This document shows, one piece after another, positions 1-9,830 of a stretch of 64,000 nucleotides of DNA (within the stretch, counting starts at the first letter, position 1; every line of letters begins with the position of its first letter). This DNA is from Viscum album. Its lineage: Eukaryota; Streptophyta; Magnoliopsida; Santalales; Viscaceae. The translations under genes and the position numbers were made by a program. The notes below the pieces were generated by a model that was given only the letters and a program-made list of their open reading frames with translations, was not told where the DNA came from and did no database searches. The DNA is taken from assembly GCA_963277665.1 (NCBI GenBank), contig OY728143.1, positions 231,127,591-231,191,590 of the forward strand, in the 5' to 3' direction.

Positions 1-547
1 AATAAAATAATATAAAAATAATATAAAATGACCCCAAAATGTGTCATAATGCAATTCTTTGTGTCATGGTCGACCATGGTATGCTTGTTTCCAATTTTGG
101 GACCCCATGAATTCACTTTTGTGTGATAGTGACATTTTAACTTTTTTTTAAAGAAAGTTAAATATAACAAAAGTATGTATCACCCATGTAAAACAATTTT
201 AGTTTTGTCTATGTAAACAATATCTTAGACTATAAATATTAATTGGAAATAGAAAAAGATTTCCTACATCATAGTATTTTTTTATAATTTTTAGAGATAA
301 AATAATTTAATTTATTTATGACACAATGATGATGCATCGATTACCTCAATAATGAATGATTAAAATAAAATGAACAGATAATGTAAAATATTAGACTAAA
401 ACTTGTCAAAAACATATTGTAAGGGTGTATTTCGGACCCCTATCACCTTATCCTCGAAATATATCATTCCGGTGCCTTTAAAATCCGAAACTCAATTTAA
501 AATAATGTAACATTTCATGAATTTCCATGACTGCCCCTCCCTCCTCT

Positions 548-555
548 TATAAAAG
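548..555 (+). promoter_or_regulatory. Probable TATA box of element A 5' LTR
   Basis: TATAAAAG lies in a C-rich stretch (CCTCTTATAAAAGACCCC). The same box is kept in the 3' LTR at 6835-6842. If used, transcription would start around 575-590. That makes U3 about 1.5 kb and R/U5 a very long leader of about 3.1 kb. The start point is inferred. Confidence 0.55.
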
Positions 556-1280
556 ACCCCCACCTCTACCACCTTACCCACACCTCTCAAGCCCTTGGAT
601 CATCCATATTCTGATCATATTGTCTTTCCAAATCCCTCTATTACTCCTAGAATCCTCACTTTGGGCATAATTCTTTCCATGGAAGCCTTTGGGCACAAAT
701 CAAAAAGAGTTACCCAATTTAAATGTAATGTCTTCTCTTGTGTTCTTTTGTTTTATTTTGGTTCTCCAACCCCTTATACTCTTTTTATTCATTCATTTGT
801 AACAACACCAGTATCTTTAATATTCTTGTATGTTTTTATGTGAAGTATTCTCACTATAATTACCTATGCCTCCATCTAATGGGGGAAGAACATACTGTTT
901 CTGTGGAGGGTGAACTACTACCTCACGAAACGATGATTGTTCAATTATCTCCTACCACCTCTCATGGTGTCCATTATGACGTCACTGTATTTTATATATG
1001 ATATATATGGTATTTATGTTTTATATATTCTTCTATATTTTATATTTAAAACATACCTTTATGCTTTGTATGTTGTGCGTATGCGATAATTTCTTATGGG
1101 GAAGTGTGGACTACCGCCTCCTCAAGTGATGTCACTCATTCATGATATACATGGATGTATAAATAATGAAATTAATGAACTTAAGTCCCCTATATAAAAT
1201 ATATATTATACTATTATTATAATATATATATCTCTCATTTATTTTTAATTCCATTAAAATGACAAGGAAATAAAATTAGC

Positions 1281-1316
1281 GTTCATGCGTACATACAGTC
1301 TACCGTCTCCATGAAC
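1281..1316. other. Conserved inverted repeat (hairpin) in element A LTR
   Basis: GTTCATG (1281-1287) pairs with CATGAAC (1310-1316) around a 22-base loop containing CGTAC and CTACCGTCT. The 3' LTR keeps the arms exactly at 7584-7619 while the loop changes. Related hairpins occur in element B at 11,388-11,419, 18,604-18,639 and about 18,785-18,830. Its position downstream of the TATA box would place it in the RNA leader. Confidence 0.55.
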
Positions 1317-1649
1317 TATGAATTTCATTTAGTTTTAACTGAAAATGATATAGAATTGTATAAAATTAATATATTCTAGATATATATGATATTTAAATCA
1401 TTAATACTATTCTGGAGATGATGTACTTATAACTACATGGACAATTCTTTTCAAACAAGTTCATTTTTGACTCATGTACCAAACATCGACAAAAACATTT
1501 GATATGAACTCACATAATTAAATAATTATTATAACATTATAATATGTGATATTAATTGAATAATAATCATTAAATAAATTCCTTAAGAAATTATTAATTA
1601 AAAAAAGTTTATTATTTAGTAATATAAAGAAACGAAGAAGACAAGTCAG

Positions 1650-2480
1650 ACTTGAGGTAAGGGATCCTACCTCTCTCTTTCTTTTTAAGTACTCTATTTT
1701 ATGTCACTTTATTTAAGATCTTCTATCTTATGTAAGGGGAAGATATTTTATATTACTATTAATGTACTTTTTATGTTAATATGATGAGAGACCCTATTTT
1801 ATCATATCAATCAATTTTTGGAAGTTTTAATTGGCGTTGTTAGGCTGCTGAAATTTCGTAAGGGATTTCTTATCTCACTTTTAATTCCATGAGATTTACA
1901 TTGTTCGCCACTTATTTATTGCATGTGGTGTATTGTGTACCTCCAGATAATATATATAATCATTATTTTATTTATATTCATGGTATTATGTGAGTCTTTT
2001 TGTGTTTATTATCTTTTGGTCATACAACTCGATTGATAACTATGTGGTAAGGGTTTTTTATCTCACTATTTATTCCCGTTAAGTTCATGCTATATTTCTC
2101 ACTATATCCTTTGAGTGGTGTATGTACTTCCCATTATTGTACTCTTTGTGTAATATAATTTCTGTCATGGTTATTTAAATCAACATCATACAGTCTTTCT
2201 TTCATGGGGTGTATGTTTTGAATGTTACCCAAATCGGAAAGGGAACGTTTCACCCTCCTTTTTTTAAAAGACTTATTTTTTTGTTAGGTCTTTTAATTTA
2301 CATATTCTTATGTTGGGATATGTTCTTGTATATCCTTATTGCTGTAAATGTTATGTCCATGTGATGAGATACACTTTTCATCTCCCATCAACTCATTTTC
2401 TGAACATTAAAGTGACATAGTTAGGCTGTCGAATTTCTGTAAGGGAACTTTTTAACCCAATTTGAATTCTTTGGGATAAA
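1650..2480 (+). repeat. Five degenerate ~195-bp repeats in element A LTR
   Basis: A GTAAGGG-type core followed by a T-rich stretch and (in most units) TATCTCAC...CCATGAGATTT-like sequence recurs near 1661, 1861, 2049, 2240 and 2441, a spacing of 188-201 bp. Two units are also preceded by 'TTAGGCTG(C/T)(C/T)GAA'. The 3' LTR carries the corresponding units near 7970, 8166, 8354 and 8547. Its fifth was removed by a deletion. The units are strongly diverged, so this is an old internal amplification in the presumed leader. Confidence 0.6.
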
Positions 2481-3675
2481 CCTCTACTTCGTGATTATGT
2501 CGTGTAATGAATATGTGGGGATGATCTCTAATTGTTTTACATATACTATCTACTTATATTTGGTGTATTTATATTTTTCACACATAATTATGTAATTGAA
2601 TTATCCTTAATCGAAGGATACCATCTTTGCACAGGACATCGTCTCAATCTCCTTTCATTGAGTCATGTTTTGTTTTATACACAACTTTCTTTTGTAAGGT
2701 GTATAAACCCCATGGACTTTTACTTTTATTCAAAAGGAATATTTTATCTACGAAGTATTTTACTAAATGAAAAAAGTATGTTTCTTTTTAACATACATGG
2801 TGACAACGAAATTTCCTCCGCCGCGAGTATTATTTGATCTTTGAATTCCATAACAAGCCGTAATGTTTTAAATGGAAAATAAATACCATATAATCTTTTA
2901 TGTATTTTGGTATTGAAAATGGTTTTGAAAATATTTTGATTATATCAATGTGTTGTATTGATATCTTGCGATTGAAATGTGGAAAGGTTATGTTTCCTTT
3001 ATTCATATTTTATGTGAAACAATTATGTTATGGTTCTTGGGAATTGTATATCAAGACGGGTGGTTCCGTGATAAACTAAGGGCAGGTGAGACCGAGATAG
3101 CTCTCCAATGCATTGGGTAATGCGAATGAGTTAAACTCTATGGTTTCTCTGAAGAGATTTAGGGAATATACTATGATGGGTATTCCAAACGTAACCATGA
3201 GGGTTACTCCCTATGTAAGAATGTTATGAATTCCCCATGTTACCTTTATGTATTATAATTTCTATGAGTTATACATAAATATTATGATTTCAGAAGTTAT
3301 GTTATGGTTTAAAGTTATGGTTTAATAGTTTTTTATTTATTGGCAGGTTAATGATTCATTTCATTATGTTATAACCCTTACTGAGATTTTTATGCTCATC
3401 CCAAGTTTTGAAATGTTTTTCATATGTTATAAGGAAGGGTAAGACAAAGGATGTATTGAAAAAGATTAATATCCAGAAAAGAATTCTTGTTTTATTTAAG
3501 GAATTTTGTTATTGTTGTGAAAAATCGGTCATAGTAGTATTGTCCCCTTTGTAATCCTTTGAGATGTAATAATTATGTTCTAATTCTATAAAATTCTAAA
3601 CCTAAAAATATCCTCAATGTAAATTAATCATTTAATTCAAGATTAAGTAATGTTTTAAGGTCATGTCCTTATAGT

Positions 3676-3683
3676 TGGTATCA
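3676..3683 (+). other. Primer-binding site of element A (initiator Met tRNA type)
   Basis: TGGTATCA begins 2 bases after the end of the 5' LTR. It matches the first eight bases of the usual plant PBS, TGGTATCAGAGC. The following bases (ATGG) no longer match. This fixes the plus-strand orientation of element A. Confidence 0.7.
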
Positions 3684-3905
3684 ATGGTCGGTTTAGATAA
3701 CTTTAGTTGTTAGAGTGTTTTCTAAGAAAAAGTGACAAGTTGTGTATAACCACAATGGTTAGTATATTAGATGGAGTCATTGTTATTTTTGAAAGATGGA
3801 ATGAGTTTGAAATAACATGTATAATTATATCTTACTTTTTATATTCCGCATTAGTACATGATGATTTTTTTAATATTCTAACACTTAAATTTTTGGTTTT
3901 AGTTA

Positions 3906-4049
3906 ATGTATGGATCTAGCAGGCACCAAAGTGACAATGGGTTTGAAGGAAACTGTGGTGGTTCTCTGATTATGAGACTAGATGAAATGGGGGATTCAAT
4001 GAGGAATTTAGTGGTTATTCTAAACCAACTATCAAGGAGTCATGATTAA
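3906..4049 (+). pseudogene. Short frame, possible gag N-terminus remnant of element A
   Basis: This 47-codon frame starts about 220 bases after the PBS, where gag is expected. It begins MYGSSRHQSDNGFEG and continues with a polar helix-like stretch (RLDEMGDSMRNLVVILNQL). A Q/N/G-rich start followed by such a helix is common at the N-terminus of Del/Tekay-type Gag, but the length is too short for a family assignment. The frame stops at TAA and what follows is decayed. It may also be chance; the position is the main argument. Confidence 0.3.
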
Positions 4050-4284
4050 ACACTTGAACCTTGGTGATTTCTCTAATGCATCATGTAGGAGAGAAAAAAC
4101 TCGATGTGGAAGTTCAGGTAATAATTATAATGGTAACCATTATGGTTTATATGACCATTACTTTTGAGGTAATTATGGGTTACTATATGATGGAAAATAA
4201 ATGAATGAGATTAAATTGAGGTTAAATTATTTTATTGTTATTTTTTAAGATTTTATCTCTTTTTGGGGAATGTTTTAAGAATTA

Positions 4285-4418
4285 TATAGTTTTGGAAAAA
4301 GGGACAACATGCAGACCGTGTGACAACCCGTCGCATCGGATGAAACTGCTGGAATCGAACCCACAACCAAAGTGTGACATGTATTTTTTGCCTACCCCTT
4401 GGCTATGTGAATTCCCGG
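4285..4418 (-). mobile_element. SINE-like element, copy 1 (tRNA-derived head)
   Basis: Read on the minus strand it has an A-box-like TAGCCAAGGGGTAGGC, then about 35 bases later a B-box-like GGGTTCGATTCC. It ends in GTTGTCCCTTTTTCCAAAA. The order and spacing of the boxes match a tRNA-derived RNA polymerase III promoter. A second copy with the same layout and the same 3' end lies at 21,831-21,960, which argues for a dispersed SINE family rather than a lone tRNA relic. Target duplications were not resolved. Confidence 0.55.
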
Positions 4419-5357
4419 GTTACTTTGAATACTTCTTTTTAGTTAGATGGTCTTATGAATCAGGATTATGTTTATATTGGGTTATCTGTGGAAATTATTG
4501 ACATATCATGGAAGATATGTGATTAGGTTAATTACTTTTCAGTATGATACATTAAGAGTAACTGATTTTATTTGGAGATAAATGTTAAGATTTACATTGG
4601 AATACTATGTGATTAGATCCTTCATAGATTTGGGTTTCAATCATAGTTTGGTTTATATATGAAGAATTTTATGGACAACTGTTTATTGAATGGTCTTTGT
4701 TGAACTTTGGATAATGTTTGACAAATTTTGGAGACTAAGAGTAGTATTTCTTTTTATAAAGGATTATCCTTTTTTGGTATTATCTGATCTCGTTCTAACA
4801 ATTTTTGATATGGTTTCGTTCTAATGACATGGGAAATATATAGTTCACTTTTTGGATTCAGTGATTCTCTAGAAGTTGATTATAGCGCTCTTAATGTGAA
4901 GAAGTTATCCTAAATACTCATCTTTTAGAGAAAATATGAGTTTGTGTAAGAATTCTAGTGAGAGATGAAAGTCTACACGAGAAGTAAGTATATTTCCTTA
5001 TGATTTAGTTAATCTCGTAAATATGTTCTTTAATTAAAAGTAACTTGAAACAAAAATGTTGTCTTTTAGCTTTTCCAACTAGGTAATAAAATACCATTTT
5101 ACCCATCACAAGTTTTTGATTTTTTGGTGGTTAACTTTCTCCTAAACATGTTTTCTATAACTCTCCATCAAGACTGTATGGTTTGTTTTCTCCTCCATAT
5201 CCATGTTTTCATTGAATCATAGTATCTGTTGTCTCAGGTAACCTTTTTACTTTTCTTTATTTCTTTTAAAGTGATAGTTTAATTTACTCCATTTCCAATG
5301 TGGGGCTATCAATGATGTTTTCGAACCCAATTTTAAAATTCCGTGGACGGAATTCCC

Positions 5358-5372
5358 AAAAGGGGAGAAGGA
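5358..5372 (+). other. Polypurine tract of element A
   Basis: AAAAGGGGAGAAGGA directly precedes TGTAACATC, the first bases of the 3' LTR. An uninterrupted purine run at this place is the expected plus-strand priming site and fixes the LTR start at 5373. Confidence 0.75.
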
Positions 5373-6834
5373 TGTAACATCTCGGGTAAATAAAGAATAT
5401 TAAATTCGCATATTTATCAATATTTGTGAATAAAATGTTAATATTACTTTAAATGGAATTCTATGCTCGATGGCGTACCCAATACGCAACAATGAGTTTC
5501 TTTGAAATCTTACTTTGCACACTAATCATATAATAATATTATTTTACATAATAGTTAATGCCTAGCCGTTGTAATGGGGGGAATAGAAATAACTAACTAC
5601 AAAATTGTTACATATATTTGTTAAATATTTTTACATTTATCCAATAAATGTTAAAGGCTTAAAATGCAATTGAATCCAATTTATCAATAAATACTCTAAT
5701 ATTTTTAAAACATTGGTTTACCGCCTTTTAATGGAGAAACTTTTTTAAATATAACTATTTCAAATTTAATAAGGTATATTTGTAAAAATAAACTTATTCT
5801 TTATAATTGGGACATTGAAATTTACTTTGGATAAATTTTTTGTATTTTCTGACAATGTTAATTTTTTAATGAATAGTGGAAAATACTGCAACTTACTTCA
5901 AAACTGGTTTTTCATCTAATTTAATTATATGGAGAGATTATGTTTTTAAGTGGTTTTAAAGTTTAATTAGAATAATGTTTTTCCATTTAATCCAATTTTG
6001 GTGTTTTTAATTGATTTAACTTTTGAATTGGGCATAAACAAGTTCCAAACTCTTCATAGATATTGTTTCAAAAAAAACCCGCTAGTTGTTTTGTCAACGG
6101 GAATTATTTTTAAATTAATTACTAAAATTTATGTGTTTCGAATTTGGTAAAATGGATTCCATATTTAGAATCAGAAGGCTCAAATTATATAGTTAATAAT
6201 CTTTTGTTTTTGGACATTATGAATAGTAATGACGGTAATTATCTATAATTATCATGATTAATTAGTAATCGGGTAGTTAAGGGTAATACAATAATATAAT
6301 AATAATAACAAATGACCCCAACATGTGTCCTAATGATAATGGTTGTATCATGGCCGACCATTGAATTCCTTGTTCTATCTTGGGGACCCCATGGAATCAC
6401 TTTTGTGTGATAATGACATTTTATGTTTTTATTTTTAAATAAAGTTAAATATAACAAAATTATGTATCACCCAAGTAAAACAATTTTAGTTTTCTCTGTG
6501 TAAATGATCTCTTAGACTATAAATAGTAATTGGGAATATAATAAGATTTCCTATGACATACTATATTTTTATAATTTTTAGACATTAAATTAATTAATTT
6601 ATTCATGACACCATGATGATGCAGTGATTACCTCATTAATGAACGATTTAAATAAAATGAAAATACAATGTAAAATCTAAAACATAAACTTGTCTAAAAC
6701 CAATTAGATGGGTGGATTTAGAACCCTTATCACCTTATCCTAGAAATATATCATTGTGGGTCCTTTAAAATCCGAAACTCATTTTAAAATAAAGCAACAT
6801 TTCATGACTTTCCAAGAGTTCCCTTCCTCCCTCT

Positions 6835-6842
6835 TATAAAAG
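6835..6842 (+). promoter_or_regulatory. Probable TATA box of element A 3' LTR
   Basis: TATAAAAG in the same C-rich context as the 5' LTR copy at 548-555. If active it would drive transcription outward into flanking DNA beyond 9 kb. Confidence 0.5.
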
Positions 6843-7504
6843 GCCCCCACCTCTACCTCCTTACCCACACCTATAAAGACCTTTTATCACCCAAAATATG
6901 CTCATATTGTCTCCCCACATCCTTCTCATACTCCTAGATGCCTCAAATCTGCATGAACTCATTCCAAGGAAGCCTTTTTGCTCAAATCAAAAATAGTTAC
7001 CGGATTTAAATGTAATGTCTTCTCTTATGTTCTTTTGCTTAATTTTGCTTCTCCAACCCCTTAAACTCTTTTCATTCATTTATTTTGTAACAACAAAAGT
7101 ATCTTAAATATACTAGGATGTTGTTATGAGATGTATTTGAGCTACACATACACACACCTCCATCTAATGGGTGAATAACATATTTTTTCTGTGGGCGACG
7201 AACTACTGCCTCACGAAACGATGACTGTTCAATTATCTCCTACCACCTATCATGGTGTCCATTATGATGTCACTTTATTTTATATATGATATATATGGTA
7301 TTTATTTTTTCTATATTGTTCTTTATTTTATACTTAAAACATACCTTCATGCTTTGTATGTTATGCATATTCGATAATTTCATACGAAGAAGTGTGGACT
7401 ACCACCCCCTCAAGTGATGTGACTCGTTCATGCAATACATGGAATGTATAAAGAATGAAATTAATGATCTTGTGTGACCAAAATAACAAATATATTATAC
7501 TGCA

Positions 7505-7512
<8 letters not shown>

Positions 7513-7536
<24 letters not shown>
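7513..7536. repeat. (AT)n microsatellite in element A 3' LTR
   Basis: A pure AT dinucleotide run. The 5' LTR carries a shorter AT-rich stretch at the matching place, so the run expanded after insertion. The length may vary between individuals. Confidence 0.8.
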
Positions 7537-9001
7537 CTCATTTTTTATTAATTCCATTAATATGAAATGGAAATGAAATTAGCGTTCATGCGTACGTTCG
7601 GCCTACCGTCTCCATGAACAGTGCATTTCATTTATGTTTAACTCCAAATGATTTTGAATTGCATAAAATGAATATTTAATGGATATATATGATATTTAAA
7701 GTCATTAATACTATTTTTGAGATGATTTACTTATAACTAAATGGAAAATTCTTTTCAAACAAGTTCATTTTTGACTCATGCACCAAACATCGTCAAAAAC
7801 ATCTGATATGAACTCACATAATTAACTAATTATTAAAGAATTATAAAAGGTGATATGAATTGAATAATAATCATTAAATTAGTTCCTTAATAAATTATAA
7901 ATTGAAAAATTTTTATTATTCAGGAATATAAAGAAACGAACAAGACAAGTCGGACTTAAGGTAAGGGATCCAACCTATCTCTTTCTTTTTTAGTACTCTC
8001 TTTTATGTCACATAATTTAAGTTACAATATCTTATGTTGGGGGATGTTATTTCATATTTATCGTACATTAAATTTTATGTTAATATGATGAGAGACCCTG
8101 TTTTATCTCATAAATCCATTTTTGAATGTTTTATGTGGCGTCGTTAGGCTGCCGAATTTTCGTAAGGGATTTCTTATCTCACTTTTAATTCCATGAGATT
8201 TCCATTGTTTGCCACTTATTTATTTCATGTGGTGTATTATGTACATCCATTTCATATATATAATCAAGATTATATTTATATTCATGGTATTATGTGATTC
8301 TTTAGGTGTTTATTATCTTTTGGTCATACGACTCGATTGATAACAATGAGGTAAGGGGTTTTTTTATCTCACTATTTATTCCCGTGAGATTTATGCTTTA
8401 TTTGTCACTATATCCTTTGATTGGTGTTTGTGTTTCCTAGTATTGTAATCATTGTGTAATATAATTTCAGTCATGGGTATTTAAATCAACATCTTATAGT
8501 CTTTCTTTCATGGGGTGTATGTTTTGAATGTTACCCAAATCGGCAAGAGAACCTTTCACCCTCCTTTTTTTAAATGACTTATTTTATTTGTTAGGCCTTT
8601 TATTTTACATCTTATTATGTTGGGATATGTTATTATATATCGTTATTTCTATAAATATTATGTCCATGTGATGAGATACACTTTTTATCTCTCATCAACT
8701 CATTTTCTGATCTTTAATGTGAAAACGGTAGGCTGTCGAAATGTTTTTCACAGGTTATAAGGAAGGGTAAGACAAAGAAAGTATTCAAGATGATTTATAT
8801 CATGAAAAGAACTCTTGTTTTATTTGAGGATTTTTTTTATTATTGTGATTAACCAGTCATAATAGTAGTGTCTACATTGTAATCCTTTATGAATTAATAA
8901 TTATGTTCTAATTACCTATTACTCTAAACCTAAAAAGATCCTCAATGTGAATTATTCATTTAATTTAAGATTTAGTAATGTTTTAAGGCTAGGTCCTTAT
9001 A

Positions 9002-9830
9002 TTATTTAACTGAAAATAATGAAAATTTGACAAGAAAATTTCATAGGTTATTTTTTGGCATGATATTCTTATCATCCTTTGGTCATGTGTTCAAGACGTA
9101 CATCCATGATAGATTTTATTCGTTTTCACCTGAAATATAGTTTTTCGTTTTCTAAAACTATATTAATATAATTTTCAAAATAAATATGGTGGGAATCCTA
9201 GAAATAAGGTTATTCACTAAATTTCTTTTTAACTAATGTCTTCAATACAAACATAATAGATGAATACTTTATCCATTTATTTTCACATAGTATCTTCCTT
9301 GGTTTAATTTTTGTCATTTAAAATAGGTAATTTCCTAAAATCAAAATCATACTGTGAGAAATAATAGTCATAGTGAGATAAAAATATATTCATTTATAGG
9401 ATATCTAAATTATGCCACCTTATTCTCAATCTAAAACATCTAATATTTAACCTAGATTATTTATTCTTTATAATTACTTGTAAAAAATGTTAATTATCCT
9501 AAGTATATCCTATGGGAGTATCAAATCAGGTGCACAGTAAGGCATGTTGTTGCGTACCAGGTTATGTCGAGTTAGGCCCAACACACCATGTTAGAGTTAT
9601 TAGTCCAAGGTAAATCTATGCCAGAACCACATCCACATGTTGTATCTAGACAGGTATGTATTTCTAAGAAAACTACAGAATCTCTAACTATCTAAATCAT
9701 TATGATGTTCTTATATACTTATCCTCAAATTTTACATTAGATCTATATTATGTAATCTACATTTTTCTAAATATAGTTCCCAATGTTTCTAATTAACTTC
9801 CTCTCATACCAACTATATTTACATGACACC
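9002..9830. other. AT-rich spacer, no gene seen
   Basis: No coding frame or structural signal could be supported. By distance from the conserved hairpin (about 2.4 kb), the outer end of element B's left LTR could reach into this stretch, but I could not align it base by base. Confidence 0.4.

Larger units (their letters stand above)
1..3673 (+). mobile_element. Element A: 5' LTR (truncated at window start)
   Basis: This segment aligns as a direct repeat with about 6.3-9.0 kb. Shared blocks include the TATA region, 'GTGGACTACC' blocks, 'GTTCATGCGTAC' blocks and the terminal 'GTCCTTATA'. It is followed 2 bases later by a primer-binding site, so it is the 5' LTR of a plus-strand element. By comparison with the 3' copy, about 0.9 kb of its start lies before the window, giving a full LTR of roughly 4.6 kb. 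By eye the two LTRs agree at roughly 80-85%, so the insertion is old. Short frames inside it look like chance. The LTR ends in TA rather than the usual CA, or its exact end is off by a few bases. Confidence 0.75.
3684..5357 (+). mobile_element. Element A interior, almost non-coding
   Basis: Only about 1.7 kb separates PBS from polypurine tract. No protease, RT, RNase H or integrase motif could be read on either strand. Content is AT-rich sequence, one short gag-like frame at 3906-4049 and a SINE-like insertion at about 4285-4418. Long LTRs with a short interior lacking pol match the definition of a large retrotransposon derivative (LARD), which would depend on proteins supplied by a relative. 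The related element B in this window does retain pol remnants. Confidence 0.6.
5373..9001 (+). mobile_element. Element A: 3' LTR (with internal deletion)
   Basis: It begins TGTAACATCTCGGG after the polypurine tract and ends at GTCCTTATA, as the 5' copy does. It keeps the TATA box (6835-6842), the hairpin (7584-7619) and four of the five ~195-bp units. Relative to the 5' LTR it lacks about 979 bp: sequence matching 2433 joins directly to sequence matching 3413 at 8740/8741, with GAA at both ends of the lost piece. The 3629-bp length is therefore shortened from about 4.6 kb. Confidence 0.75.

Noticed and set aside
2532..2837. 101-codon plus-strand frame
   Set aside because: It lies inside the element A LTR in the part deleted from the other LTR. 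AT-rich composition, no domain.
2434..3412. Segment absent from the 3' LTR considered as a DNA transposon insertion in the 5' LTR
   Set aside because: No terminal inverted repeats, only a 3-bp match at the ends, and the segment contains one of the regular ~195-bp units. Deletion from the 3' LTR is simpler.
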